Of a stretch of 64,000 nucleotides of DNA, positions 8,626 through 18,479 are shown one piece after another; the first letter of the stretch is position 1; every line of letters starts with the position of its first letter. The notes under the pieces were generated by a model. That model searched no databases, was not told the DNA's origin, and saw only the letters and a list, made by a program, of their open reading frames with translations. The position numbers were made by a program, and so were the translations under genes. Origin of the DNA: Burkholderiales bacterium RIFCSPLOWO2_12_FULL_61_40 (lineage in GTDB: Bacteria; Pseudomonadota; Gammaproteobacteria; Burkholderiales; Burkholderiaceae_C). The stretch is from positions 15,411 to 79,410 of the forward strand of contig MESI01000124.1 in NCBI GenBank assembly GCA_001770935.1, given 5' to 3'.

Positions 8626-9801
8626 TCACTGACTACCCCGGCGCTGTTGCGCCACCTGAGCGATAAATGCAAATGTGTCACTCGCGCAGCGCTCCCATGA
8701 GTAGGCTTGTGCTCTGCACCACGCCAACTCCGCCAATTTCACCCGCAGCGACACATCCAACGCGAGTTTGCGCAAGGCATCGGCCATTGAGGTCGATACC
8801 TCTGGATTAAAATAAATGCCGGCCTCAGCCAGCACCTCTGGCATTGGCCCCCGGTCCGAACTGGCTATCGGCAAACCTGCTGCCATGGCTTCGATCAAAA
8901 TATTAGGCAAATTCTCACAACTCGACGCAAACGCGAATACATCGGCGCGTTGGTAGAAGGCATGCAACGATTCAAAAGGCTCAGCCCCTGACCAGAGTAA
9001 AAACTCACGCTTCGGGTCCAACCTGTCCAACAAGGTCCTGAAATCGCGACCATAGTCCCCCCAGGGAGCACCAATAAATCTCATTTCAATCGGGAATCCC
9101 TCGGCGCGAAGCTGACTTGCTGCATACGCCACCTCCATCTGGTGCTTATAAGGCATCAAAATCGATACATACAACACCCGAAAAGGATTCCCTACGGAAC
9201 AAGCTGCAAGTTGCCGTTGAGGGCGTGGCGACTGCAGAAAGCGTGGCTCAATTCCATGGGGAATCAAGGCTGTGGGGTTGAAAATGCCACCCAATGCATT
9301 CGAAACGACCGTCTCCGCGTATCGCGTCAAAAAGATCATGCCGTCCGCACGCCGAAACGAACGACTCTGCGTGTGCCGCAGCAGCATCATCTTCAAACGC
9401 ATGAGGCTAAACCTTCCAAACAGCGCCGCCTCCAATGGTTCAAAGGGCAACATGTTCTGCGACATGGTGACTGCTGGCACTGAGCACCATGACGGCAAGG
9501 TTCCGCCAGGAGAAAACAGCACATCGCAACCGGCATCAACCAAGTCCTGAGGCAACTGTAACTGTTGCCCGACCATGCGCCGTGGTAGTGCAGCCTCCAC
9601 CCACGGCGTACTACGTTTAACCAGCCAGGAGCGTTCCGGCAGCGTTTCGGCGGTGGATTGACAGGTCCACACCGTCACTCTATTGAACCCCGCAGCAACA
9701 GGGTCGCCCGCCTGCAACAACTGCGACAGATGCGTCACGCCTCCACCTTGCCGAATATTGGTGGCGTCGATGCCCAGATGCAAACCTGACTGGCCGAGCA
9801 T
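8626..9801 (-). CDS. GT4 family glycosyltransferase
   Basis: The 391-residue protein has a GT-B layout: an N-terminal acceptor domain (GIDATNIRQGGGVTHL) and a C-terminal GT1/GT4 donor-binding domain with RVLYVSILMPYKHQ and the E-x7-E region PNILIEAMAAGLPIASSDRG. It would add a sugar to the lipid-linked repeat unit in the cytoplasm. ATG 9801 follows the methyltransferase stop with one base between, so the two are probably translated together. Seventy-one bases separate it from the FnlA homologue. Neither donor nor acceptor can be predicted. Confidence 0.85.
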   Translation of the reverse strand: MLGQSGLHLGIDATNIRQGGGVTHLSQLLQAGDPVAAGFNRVTVWTCQSTAETLPERSWLVKRSTPWVEAALPRRMVGQQLQLPQDLVDAGCDVLFSPGGTLPSWCSVPAVTMSQNMLPFEPLEAALFGRFSLMRLKMMLLRHTQSRSFRRADGMIFLTRYAETVVSNALGGIFNPTALIPHGIEPRFLQSPRPQRQLAACSVGNPFRVLYVSILMPYKHQMEVAYAASQLRAEGFPIEMRFIGAPWGDYGRDFRTLLDRLDPKREFLLWSGAEPFESLHAFYQRADVFAFASSCENLPNILIEAMAAGLPIASSDRGPMPEVLAEAGIYFNPEVSTSMADALRKLALDVSLRVKLAELAWCRAQAYSWERCASDTFAFIAQVAQQRRGSQ

Positions 9802-9802
9802 G

Positions 9803-10696
9803 TCAGTTCGTTCCTTTTTGACCTTCGTTCATCGCCACAACGCCTCTACGAACCGGGAACCGCATTCCACAACCCACACAGTGAAGGGTTTGGGGCTCGC
9901 GATACAGATCAGTCGCGTGACAGGCAGTGCATCGCAGCAAAGGCAAAAGATCAATAGATGCATTACGACGGCGCTGCGACAACAGGCCACGTAAAAAGTC
10001 ACGCGTTATTTGGCGTGCACCAGCACCTGCCGTCACCGGCGGAGCAGTACGCTCAACAACAGGCGCCAACCATCCGGCATCGACATCTGGATTCACGATC
10101 TCATAAGCAATTCGATTTTTCCAGTAATAGCGCACATGAAACTCAAAGGGGTGCTTGGGAATGAGATCACCTGTGAGGACCGGTTTGACTCTATCCTCGT
10201 AGAGTTCAATTACCTCAGGGTCATGCTGCCATGCTTTCTTTTTGCGAATAACTAATTTTTGACCGCGGCAGGTAATCTCCAAGCGGTGATCCATATACGG
10301 ATTGATACGCTCCATAAATGCATCCGGTACCTCGATATAGCCCGCTTTAGCGACTCGCTGCAACTCCGCCAAAAAGCGCACCGGGTCAGCAGAATGTTCA
10401 AGGACATGCGCGGCAATCACAAAATCGAATGCACTGTCCTTGAATGGCAAATTTTCAACAAAACCGAGTACGGTTGGACGATCTGTAGCCAGTGGCACCC
10501 AATGGCGTTCGCGGGTTGTCTCATATGCATCTAGCAACACGTTAGCGCGGGGATACGGGTTGCCCCCTGCACCAACCTCGAGGACCAATGCCCGCGAGTC
10601 AACAGGCGTATGAAACCGTCGAAGTGCCCACGCTATGGGCTCAAAACCAAGGCGTCGCATGAATGACATAGACGGTGATTCGGGAGAAAGCCTCAT
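9803..10696 (-). CDS. SAM-dependent methyltransferase with C-terminal zinc-ribbon-like segment
   Basis: The 297-residue protein has a class I (Methyltransf_11-like) core. ALVLEVGAGGNPYP is the SAM loop, with FVENLPFKDSAFDFVIAAHVLEH further on. Near the C-terminus are two Cys pairs (LRCTACHATDLY and HCVGCGMRFPV), arranged like a Trm112-type zinc ribbon. The start overlaps the stop of the CgeB-like gene by 4 bp (ATGA). In a glycan cluster it may methylate a sugar, but it could also modify another cellular target. The fusion of a methyltransferase to a Trm112-like tail is known in bacterial families; the substrate is unknown. Confidence 0.75.
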   Translation of the reverse strand: MRLSPESPSMSFMRRLGFEPIAWALRRFHTPVDSRALVLEVGAGGNPYPRANVLLDAYETTRERHWVPLATDRPTVLGFVENLPFKDSAFDFVIAAHVLEHSADPVRFLAELQRVAKAGYIEVPDAFMERINPYMDHRLEITCRGQKLVIRKKKAWQHDPEVIELYEDRVKPVLTGDLIPKHPFEFHVRYYWKNRIAYEIVNPDVDAGWLAPVVERTAPPVTAGAGARQITRDFLRGLLSQRRRNASIDLLPLLRCTACHATDLYREPQTLHCVGCGMRFPVRRGVVAMNEGQKGTN

Positions 10697-11781
10697 GTAG
10701 ACACCTGCGACTTCTTGATTTCGGCAATCCAGCCAAGCATAGTCCTCATCCTTGAATCCACATCATGGCCGGCGTTCACAACCTTCTGATAACCCCTGTC
10801 GGCAACATGCTGACGAGCGCGTTCATCACCGACATAGAACTTTATTTTGTCAATCATTTCATTCTGATTTCTGAAAAAATCCGCCTCAACGCCTTCGCCG
10901 TAGAGTGAAGCCACATCGTCCGAGTATTCGGACAACATCAAAGTCTTGGTAGCGGGGATTTCGAAGCACCGGCGCGTGTAGGTGTCTCGATTCAGCTTGG
11001 AAAAAAAACACAAGGCAATCTTGGCTCCGCAGAGCGCACGGTTGTAGTCTGCGCCCCAGACCATCTGAGCGGGCGCCAACTGCCGTAGCAGTAAAGACTG
11101 AGCCAGCGGCTTGGTCCAATACTTAGTTGGCCCGAACAAGCGAAGACTGAATCCCTGGCGAACAATCTCCTCCAGGTAAGCCAGACGCTGATCGGGCTCG
11201 TAGTGACCAATGAATACGACGTCAGCGGCAAACCTCAACTTCTCGTCGTTCGACAATTCAACCGGGTGATTGCGATCAGCCACATACCAAGATCGCATCA
11301 ACTCGACACGCTTGGCCCCGGCGGATTGCAAGGCATCCACATTCGCGTGCCGGTAGGCTAGCATCAAGTCATAGTGCGGAATCGCAGCCATAAAGTGCCG
11401 CCAAAGGTACTTGGGCTGGCTAGGCGCAAACGGATCATCGTTGTTGTAACCAACCAGGAAACAACCCGGGACAGCGGCGCGGACTGCCTGTAAAGCATTT
11501 GCATCAATATGAGTGCCACGGTAGACGAACACGACATCGGGCCGAAACGCATGTGCTTTTGCTACAAAATCGCGGTTAATACGAGCGATTTCCGGACCAG
11601 CAACATACTTATTTTGCGCACGTTTCAGCAGGCCACCCAAACCGGCGCCAGTATGCGGCTCATATGCAAAATATGTGTGCCATTTGAACTTGTCAATTTC
11701 ATGTCCCAGTCTGGACAATGCTCGCAAAACTTCTTGTTCATGCAAATCCGAGTGCCAATCCCCAGCAATCAGCACTTTCAT
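10693..11781 (-). CDS. CgeB-like glycosyltransferase
   Basis: The 362-residue protein begins MKVLIAGDWHSDLHEQEV and has the layout of CgeB/YkvP-type glycosyltransferases. An N-terminal domain carries FRPDVVFVYRGTHIDANAL. The C-terminal Glyco_trans_1_2 domain includes ALCGAKIALCFFSKLNRDTYTRRCFEIPATKTLMLSEYSDDV in outline, with the RxFEIPAxxxLxLSE signature. CgeB is known from Bacillus spore-coat maturation; relatives in proteobacteria sit in glycan clusters. It overlaps both neighbours by 4 bp. A second member of the same family is at 15626-16936. The sugar transferred is unknown. Confidence 0.78.
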   Translation of the reverse strand: MKVLIAGDWHSDLHEQEVLRALSRLGHEIDKFKWHTYFAYEPHTGAGLGGLLKRAQNKYVAGPEIARINRDFVAKAHAFRPDVVFVYRGTHIDANALQAVRAAVPGCFLVGYNNDDPFAPSQPKYLWRHFMAAIPHYDLMLAYRHANVDALQSAGAKRVELMRSWYVADRNHPVELSNDEKLRFAADVVFIGHYEPDQRLAYLEEIVRQGFSLRLFGPTKYWTKPLAQSLLLRQLAPAQMVWGADYNRALCGAKIALCFFSKLNRDTYTRRCFEIPATKTLMLSEYSDDVASLYGEGVEADFFRNQNEMIDKIKFYVGDERARQHVADRGYQKVVNAGHDVDSRMRTMLGWIAEIKKSQVST

Positions 11782-12827
11782 CTTTGCCCCTCACGGGCGG
11801 CACCAAACCGCGGTGTATACCCCAGCCGTCGTTTGATCATGTTGATGATGCGGTCGGACCGGTCCGGGCCAATCAACAGCAACGTGACGAAATACACATG
11901 AAACAAGGGAGAGCGCCAAAGCCCTAGCCTGACGAGGCCCAGTCCATATTTCACAAACACATGCAGCGGACGTTTAGCCTGAATCGACAAAATGGGATAG
12001 GCATAGTTGCCGATGTCAGCACGGATGGTTGAATACACATCAAGTTGCGTCGCAGCCCCAACATACTGTGCAATCGCCAGCATGCCCTGCATGAAGTGAA
12101 TGGAAGATTCTGGCGTTTGGTCATGTGGAACAAACTTGCCCCGCTCTGAGGCACTGTTGCCAAAATCAGGCGGCGTGCCATCACGTCTAAGGGCAATGAT
12201 CTGCGGCACAAAAACCACGCTACGCTGGGCCAAAACCATCCCAACCAGGTAAAGCTGGTAAAGCAAGGATCCATCAAAGCGGTCGGTCGCGACCGCAATC
12301 GCTGCATCTCGATGAATCACCATGCCAGATATCACAACCGAGCGCCGATAGGCCGTAAACACCGCTTGCGCGCCCGCCGGAAATACGTGCTCTTGCGGAA
12401 AATAGCGAAACACTTGCTTGAATTGATCGGGACGGCCCTCAAACGAGGCGTAGGTACGCACCACCACACCGCAGTCAGGCTGACGCTGAATCGATGCGGC
12501 GATGGATGCCAAAGCACCAACACATAGCAAGTCATCGTTTCCCATGAACACACAGTACTGGCCATTGGCCCGTTCCACTAGACGGCGTATATTGCCGTCG
12601 TAGCCAAGATTGATGGTATTTTCTTCGTAATGAATACACCCGGGATGTGTCAGCTGGAACCGCTGTACCACGTCGGCAATGGCAACACGCTCAGGTGAGC
12701 CATCTTCACAGATCAGCACATTAAAGTCTTCGAAGTCTTGACTAAGTATGGATTCGAGCAACGGAGCAAGCAAGCCAGCACGGTTGTATGCCGGAATACA
12801 GACGGTTAATAGCGGTCGTTGATTCAT
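11778..12827 (-). CDS. GT2 family glycosyltransferase
   Basis: The 349-residue protein starts MNQRPLLTVCIPAYNRAGLLAPLLES, the standard GT-A nucleotide-binding start. FNVLICEDGSPE and CVFMGNDDLL (DxD-equivalent region) follow. The C-terminal third contains a hydrophobic stretch near YGLGLVRLGLW and HVYFVTLLLIG, possibly membrane-associated. It is translationally coupled on both sides by 4-bp overlaps: with the asparagine-synthase-like gene upstream and the CgeB-like gene downstream. Specificity is unknown. Confidence 0.85.
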   Translation of the reverse strand: MNQRPLLTVCIPAYNRAGLLAPLLESILSQDFEDFNVLICEDGSPERVAIADVVQRFQLTHPGCIHYEENTINLGYDGNIRRLVERANGQYCVFMGNDDLLCVGALASIAASIQRQPDCGVVVRTYASFEGRPDQFKQVFRYFPQEHVFPAGAQAVFTAYRRSVVISGMVIHRDAAIAVATDRFDGSLLYQLYLVGMVLAQRSVVFVPQIIALRRDGTPPDFGNSASERGKFVPHDQTPESSIHFMQGMLAIAQYVGAATQLDVYSTIRADIGNYAYPILSIQAKRPLHVFVKYGLGLVRLGLWRSPLFHVYFVTLLLIGPDRSDRIINMIKRRLGYTPRFGAAREGQR

Positions 12828-14686
12828 GGATAAATATTGCGCATAGCAATGGCTAACATAATGAGTGCGAAGAGGCGCCCTCCATTTGCTCGACCCGAAA
12901 TATGACCGAGTACCAAGCGATGAACTTCATCAAGGTTAATTACATCAGGCAAGCCCTCCATACGTGCCATGAGGCCTTGTTCCCCGTCGTTGCGGAGCCA
13001 CTCATTGATGGGAATTGAAAAGCCCTGCTTGCGATTGATATCCAAATCTGGTGGCAGCCATTGCCTGGCGAGCAAGCGCTGCAAACGACGGGATTCGTTG
13101 CCCTGAACTTTCCAATCTGAGGGAACTTGACCAAAAGCGAACTCGATCAGTCGATGGTCCAGAAATGGCGCGCGCACTTCCAGACTGTGTGCCATGCTGG
13201 CGCGATCCACCTTCACTAGAAAATCATCCGGAAGAATGCTGCCAAAGTGGGTGCGCGTCATGCTGTCCAGTGGATCAGAGCCCTGATGAAACAGGTCGCG
13301 GAGAAAGTGCTCGGGGGCTTCCAGACCGGCACCCAACTCAGCAGTTGCGTCTGTCTTCAAAAGACGACGCCGCAACCGACTGTCAAAGTATGGACGCCCC
13401 CAAATAAGTTGTTGAAATGGCCCACCCCGCAAGGACGCTATCCGGTTTCGTCCACGAACACCTGCTGGCAAATTGGCTGCCGCTGCAGCGGCAGCTTGAA
13501 ACAGGTGCTGCGGTACCCAACCCCAGCGGCGCGCATCTGCCAAGCTGGTCGTGTAGTCGGAATAGCCTCCGAACAGTTCGTCACCACCGTCACCGCCGAG
13601 TGCAACCGTCACATGTTTGCGCGCCAAGCCGAACACCAACCACGCCGGAAGTATGGACGAGTCAGCAATCGGCTCATCTATGAACGGCGCCAACCCATCC
13701 AGCAAATCCAAACTCGGCTTGCCTAGCGGCAACACATGATGCCGGGTGCCGAAGTAGCTTGCAACCTTCTGTGCGTGATGTGCTTCATCAAGAGATGACC
13801 CAGGCAACGCTATTGTGAATGTCTCGACAGGTGCGCTGCTCACGCGCGCGGCAGCGGCAGTCACCAAACTTGAATCGAGTCCACCAGAGAGCAGGACACC
13901 CACCGGAACATCCGCAACCAAACGCAGGCGCACGGAATCTTCAATCAACTCACCGGCCTTCAGGGTCAATTGGACTCCATCAAACTCGGAGCCAAGACGA
14001 TTCTTCGGTAACTCCCAATACCGAAGAATTTTCAACTCACCTGTTTGGAGATTGAGTCTTCCACAGTGAGCAGCTGGCAGCTTTTGAACACCCTCGAACA
14101 AGCACATATTCGCAGGGATGTAGCCTAAAGAAAGATAGTGATTTAGGGACTGCAGGTTGATCTGTTTAGAGTGGTCTAGTGCTTTTAGTTCGGAGGCGAA
14201 TTGAAATGTTGAATTTGTGTGTACGTAATACAAAGGTTTTTCACCAGCACGATCTCGGGCAAAAAACAATGAAGGTGGTGAAACATCACTCCCTTGATCG
14301 TAAATGACGAAAGCGAACATACCATTGAAGCGGCTGAGGCAAGACTCACCCCACGCCCGATAGGCAACTAGCATGACTTCTGTATCACTATCGGTACTAA
14401 AGTGATACCCCTGCTGCTGTAATTCGCGCTTAAGCTCGCAGAAATTGTAGATTTCACCGTTAAAAGCAACCACATGGCGACCATCTTCGCTCACCATTGG
14501 CTGATGCCCTGCTGGAGATAGGTCGATGACCGCAAGACGGCGATGCCCCAATGCAACTTGACCATCGGGGCTCATCCACAAACCAGCATCATCAGGGCCA
14601 CGATGCTTGAGCACATCACCCCGGCGGATTAGCGAATATTTGTCAACTCCCGCATCGCGATTGGCAATGCCGTATATACCGCACAT
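12824..14686 (-). CDS. Asparagine synthase (glutamine-hydrolysing) family amidotransferase, AsnB/WbpS-like
   Basis: The 620-residue protein begins MCGIYGIANRDAG. The Cys after the initiator Met is the class II glutaminase nucleophile, which fixes the start at 14686 rather than the longer in-frame form. The synthetase half has the PP-loop VGVLLSGGLDSSLV near residue 265. Length matches AsnB. In O-antigen clusters such homologues (WbpS-type) amidate uronic acids. The same cluster makes UDP-GlcA and UDP-GalA, so a galacturonamide residue is a reasonable prediction; plain asparagine synthesis is the alternative. The stop overlaps the GT2 start by 4 bp. The 217 bp upstream are AT-rich and contain no recognisable gene. 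Confidence 0.85.
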   Translation of the reverse strand: MCGIYGIANRDAGVDKYSLIRRGDVLKHRGPDDAGLWMSPDGQVALGHRRLAVIDLSPAGHQPMVSEDGRHVVAFNGEIYNFCELKRELQQQGYHFSTDSDTEVMLVAYRAWGESCLSRFNGMFAFVIYDQGSDVSPPSLFFARDRAGEKPLYYVHTNSTFQFASELKALDHSKQINLQSLNHYLSLGYIPANMCLFEGVQKLPAAHCGRLNLQTGELKILRYWELPKNRLGSEFDGVQLTLKAGELIEDSVRLRLVADVPVGVLLSGGLDSSLVTAAAARVSSAPVETFTIALPGSSLDEAHHAQKVASYFGTRHHVLPLGKPSLDLLDGLAPFIDEPIADSSILPAWLVFGLARKHVTVALGGDGGDELFGGYSDYTTSLADARRWGWVPQHLFQAAAAAAANLPAGVRGRNRIASLRGGPFQQLIWGRPYFDSRLRRRLLKTDATAELGAGLEAPEHFLRDLFHQGSDPLDSMTRTHFGSILPDDFLVKVDRASMAHSLEVRAPFLDHRLIEFAFGQVPSDWKVQGNESRRLQRLLARQWLPPDLDINRKQGFSIPINEWLRNDGEQGLMARMEGLPDVINLDEVHRLVLGHISGRANGGRLFALIMLAIAMRNIYP

Positions 14687-14903
14687 TAAACACCCCTCGC
14701 CGTTAAGAATGACGAGTAGCCCATTTTGCGCTGCATAACGATTGAGCACTTATGAGTCGACGCATCGTCAATCGAATATATATAGTATTTAATACACATT
14801 ACCTATTTTTGTCATGCCCATTTAGTAGGATCTTAGACATCTGCCTTCCACCACCTGCAATAGTACGACAATCGTAAATAAAAACCTGTTGAATAACGTC
14901 ACA

Positions 14904-15629
14904 CTACATCTCGCCCAGGTTACTTAATGTTGGTAGCTTCTGCGCACGCACCATATATCCGTAACACAACAACTCACTGCTGCCGCGATCCTTTTTACTT
15001 AACAAGGACAGCATCATTCGCAAAGGAATCGAGGCAGCAAGCATCAGCCAACCCAAAAAGGCGGAAGAATAAGTTTTGCTGACGAAACGGGTACGACTCA
15101 GTTCTTGCCCGATGAATTCAAACCAATTTCCATTGGCGGTGATCTGATTAATCTTGATCCCCACGGCTGGTAAATGCTCCTCGTACCAGTAACGATTCAG
15201 TCCGGAGGCAAAATGATATGGCGCAAAGTGTGTGAGGGAGCAAAATGGGGCTGTTACCAGCAGGATACCCCCAGGCTTCAGAATGCGCGAAAATTCTTTA
15301 ATGGCAGCAACAGGATTCGGGATGTGCTCCAGGACCTCGGAACACAAAACCACATCGAACGATTCATCGGAAACGGGGATCGAAACGATATTTGAGACAA
15401 TGTCAATTCGAGTAGTGTCCCAGGCCCCAGTCTGCAGCGCATTACCATCACCTTTACCTTCGTATTGGCAGAAATCCTGGGAAACGTAATCCAAATGAGC
15501 ACAATAGGGTTTGAGTCTTAACTCCCCAGCACCGGCATCCAGTATTCGATACCCATTGGGAATGAACTTTAGCGCATTCGCCACCCAATCGATTCGAGCT
15601 TTATCGCTGTTTGTTCCGGCTAGTTTCAT
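14904..15629 (-). CDS. Class I SAM-dependent methyltransferase
   Basis: The 241-residue protein has GYRILDAGAGELRLKPY (SAM loop), DVVLCSEVLEHIPNP and the post-IV segment ILKPGGILLVTAPF, all typical of Methyltransf_11. A hydrophobic segment near residues 190-210 (AFLGWLMLAASIPLRMMLSLL) may contact the membrane. The start overlaps the stop of the CgeB-like gene by 4 bp (TCATGA). As the cluster builds a glycan, a sugar O- or N-methyl group is a fair guess, with no residue identified. Base composition is lower in GC than at the cluster ends. Confidence 0.8.
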   Translation of the reverse strand: MKLAGTNSDKARIDWVANALKFIPNGYRILDAGAGELRLKPYCAHLDYVSQDFCQYEGKGDGNALQTGAWDTTRIDIVSNIVSIPVSDESFDVVLCSEVLEHIPNPVAAIKEFSRILKPGGILLVTAPFCSLTHFAPYHFASGLNRYWYEEHLPAVGIKINQITANGNWFEFIGQELSRTRFVSKTYSSAFLGWLMLAASIPLRMMLSLLSKKDRGSSELLCYGYMVRAQKLPTLSNLGEM

Positions 15630-16936
15630 GATGCTCCTAGTTGTTTATCTTGTCCTAAAGCGTCAGTTGATGAAGCAGTAACGTGTGCAGAGGCATCTAT
15701 TAAACCGAGGCGAGAAAAGGTTTCCTCCAGTCTACCAGCCCATGTATCTCGCGAAAGCGCTTTTGCATGCCCCGCTGCCGCAACTCGCAACAGGTCTATC
15801 GGATGAGCCAAATAGTGATGAATCTTGTGTGCGGCCTCTTCAGGCGTCGCATAGCACTCGATTTCACATCCCTCTTGATAGAGTTGGATAAGATCGGCAC
15901 AACGATGTGTCAAATAAAGAGCCCCCGACATAGGGGCGTCAAAGTCACGCAATTTCATTGTAAATACATCTTTACAGTGCCCAACTGTGCCAACCCCCAA
16001 AATAATTCGTGCGCGCTTGAACAGTGCAGCGGACTGTTCAGCAGTAGCGGGGCCATTAGTCCATCCTGCACCGTAACATTCAACATTGACCCCCCGCTTA
16101 CTTAGCTCCCGAATAATTCCTTCACGGACCCCGTATTTATTGCCAACAAAAAGCACATCAATATTTCGCTCAGAATTTTCAGATGGACAGAACACAGCCG
16201 GATCACTAGCAAGTGGCCAGAAAATTGCCGGACAATCCTCAGCGCCATACCAAGCGCAGGTCTCTGACGAGGTCGTTAGCACTAGATCCGTCACTGAGGC
16301 CAAACCGATTGCGCCGAGACGAACCCCACCTTGCGCCCTTCCCCAGTTATCTGGCAAGCGGTCATCCATTGAAATGTTTAGGACAGGAATTCCACGCCCA
16401 CGCACCCAGGCAAGCGCCTCTTTTGAAATGTAGTTTGCCCACATTTGCCCCATTAGCAAATCGACCGATCCATTCTTCAGCGCGGTTTCAAGTTGTGATT
16501 TCAGGGCGCGATCATTCAAGGCGATGATTGTCGGATCGTAGACTTGAACACGCCCCAGCGAATCCCAATACCACTGGCCGTAACTGCCTTTCCAGTTATG
16601 AAATTCAATTACCGTCGCGATACGCCTCAAAGCCTGAAGAAAACCGGACTCATCCTGATCTCTATTCGCGCCAACCCAAAAAATCCTAAGATCGCCAGGT
16701 TCTTTTGGGTGTTGATCAAGGTTTAGTTGTCGGCGTCGAAATTCATCGATAACCACCTGCTCTTGATATCGAAACGAGCTTTTTTCTGCTTGCTTCTTAT
16801 AGTGCGTTGCCAATTTCTGCAGGCCAGCACGAAGCTGGCGCGCCTTCAATGCACCATTGACCGCAGCAGGAAAGGGAATGCCGCGCAATTTCGCCTTGAT
16901 GCGATACAAATAGTTTTTCAAAACTAAAATTTGCAT
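15626..16936 (-). CDS. CgeB-like glycosyltransferase, second copy of the family
   Basis: The 436-residue protein has a predicted helical N-terminal region with many basic residues (about 1-75). A GT-B core follows with DLRIFWVGANRDQDESGF and a C-terminal Glyco_trans_1_2 domain (ARIILGVGTVGHCKDVFTMKLRDFDAPMSGALYL in outline; the RxFxxPxxGxxL pattern). ATG 16936 is preferred to GTG 16948; the choice changes four residues. It is coupled to the following methyltransferase by a 4-bp overlap. It is clearly diverged from the CgeB-like protein at 10693-11781, so this is not a recent duplication. About 220 bp of AT-rich sequence separates it from the flippase gene; nothing recognisable lies there. Confidence 0.78.
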   Translation of the reverse strand: MQILVLKNYLYRIKAKLRGIPFPAAVNGALKARQLRAGLQKLATHYKKQAEKSSFRYQEQVVIDEFRRRQLNLDQHPKEPGDLRIFWVGANRDQDESGFLQALRRIATVIEFHNWKGSYGQWYWDSLGRVQVYDPTIIALNDRALKSQLETALKNGSVDLLMGQMWANYISKEALAWVRGRGIPVLNISMDDRLPDNWGRAQGGVRLGAIGLASVTDLVLTTSSETCAWYGAEDCPAIFWPLASDPAVFCPSENSERNIDVLFVGNKYGVREGIIRELSKRGVNVECYGAGWTNGPATAEQSAALFKRARIILGVGTVGHCKDVFTMKLRDFDAPMSGALYLTHRCADLIQLYQEGCEIECYATPEEAAHKIHHYLAHPIDLLRVAAAGHAKALSRDTWAGRLEETFSRLGLIDASAHVTASSTDALGQDKQLGAS

Positions 16937-17156
16937 TGTCCCGAGCACCTTAAACCATAGTAAGTTGAAACACCACCATCCTTAAATTTGATATTTTCTA
17001 CAATATATTTATCATTGAGGCCTACAGAATAAAAAATCGTCACCATTAAATTCAACCTCACCCCAATAAACTTTTTAAATATCTTCTGAAATTATTGACT
17101 GCATATTTATCTCAAATAATATATTTGAGATAAATATTATCTATTCGAACAAAACA

Positions 17157-18434
17157 TTATTTATTTGCTTCTTTTACCAGCACAACGATGCATAAAAAAT
17201 ACAAAATTGAAAACAAAACGCCCGCACCGACTATTCCTACAATGCCATACCAATATGAACCTGCGAAGTTCAGCATCACGCCGAACAGAGCCGTAACGAT
17301 AGTCACAGTCATCATCTCACGTGTTTTCATTTGAGCCAGCAGACTAGATGCCAAGGATTGCCCGGAAGCAAACACGCCGCCGGCAAGAATCATCCACGGC
17401 AATAGATAAGAAAAAGAATTGTATTCTTCAGCCACTAGAATTCTAAATATCAACGCATGGAATAAAAGAGTTGCCATAAAAATAAAACAAGTCAAACCAA
17501 GAGTCGTCCACGTTAAATACCAACTCAGTTTGTTAACGCCATTATTGCGAGTGCGATCACTGGCATCACCTGCGCGTTGATATAAGATCGGCACTAAGAA
17601 CTGCATCACCATTCCTGTGATCATTGAAATGGGATAGAAGCCCAATTGATAGAGCACCGCATAGCTGCCCACCTCGTGCATTGTGGAAAATATTTGTAAC
17701 GACCAACGATCGGACGTCAGTTGCATCCACGTAAAAATACCCCAAATTCCAGATGGCCACGAAAAACCCCATATTTCGCTTTTCCAATTCTTTTCTATAT
17801 TTGTATTTACTGTAATACTGACAATAATATTCCGAAAGAAAAAGACTTGGGAGCCAAGTACCAGTATGGTTGCAAAGGCATAGCCAATCATAGCCACTGT
17901 GCTGGTTGCACCCAGCCAAAGCAGTAAACCTGCGCCGACTAGTGATCTCAGCCAAGAGTCACTTCCCTGATGAAGTGCAACAATCGCTCGTTGACGCGCT
18001 GCACTTTGAATACTACTGAGAATCGCGTTACAGCCGCCAAGGGCTGCGAACAACAAAGCGATTATCGTAATGGATACCCATTTTATTTTTCCTGAGAGGG
18101 CCATGCCTACTGTGGAAAAAATAGCTATTAATCCAATTACTCCAATTGCATATAACACCAATTTTCTGGCGGCATTCAAATATCCAGAAAGATCGCCATA
18201 CTCAATAGCTGGAGCATAAAACCTGGTTATCCCTCCACACAATGGGCCCAATATGGTTTGGTTGACCAAGGTGGCAATGGTCATCCCCAATGCAAGCTCC
18301 CCATAAGAACTTGGGGAAAGAAGCTCCGTTAACAAACGCACTCCCACCAACGACCCCGTCACCATCATTACCTGGCCAAGGACAATCCAAAAACCCTCCT
18401 TAAAAAGTCGTCCGAGCCCCTTGATATTTAACAT
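17157..18434 (-). CDS. Wzx-type polysaccharide flippase
   Basis: The 425-residue, very hydrophobic protein begins MLNIKGLGRLFKEGFWIVLGQ and shows about a dozen membrane segments across its length, with TELLSPSSYGELALG early on. This matches the polysaccharide transport (PST/MATE-like) family that flips lipid-linked repeat units to the periplasm. The start at 18434 avoids a low-complexity Ser/Pro extension of the longer frame. The gene is AT-rich compared with its flanks, as is usual for Wzx genes brought in by transfer. No Wzy polymerase or Wzz was recognised next to it. Confidence 0.82.
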   Translation of the reverse strand: MLNIKGLGRLFKEGFWIVLGQVMMVTGSLVGVRLLTELLSPSSYGELALGMTIATLVNQTILGPLCGGITRFYAPAIEYGDLSGYLNAARKLVLYAIGVIGLIAIFSTVGMALSGKIKWVSITIIALLFAALGGCNAILSSIQSAARQRAIVALHQGSDSWLRSLVGAGLLLWLGATSTVAMIGYAFATILVLGSQVFFFRNIIVSITVNTNIEKNWKSEIWGFSWPSGIWGIFTWMQLTSDRWSLQIFSTMHEVGSYAVLYQLGFYPISMITGMVMQFLVPILYQRAGDASDRTRNNGVNKLSWYLTWTTLGLTCFIFMATLLFHALIFRILVAEEYNSFSYLLPWMILAGGVFASGQSLASSLLAQMKTREMMTVTIVTALFGVMLNFAGSYWYGIVGIVGAGVLFSILYFLCIVVLVKEANK

Positions 18435-18479
18435 CACTAGCAGAATCCACGCTGACGGTGGTGGAGGGCTAGAGACCAA

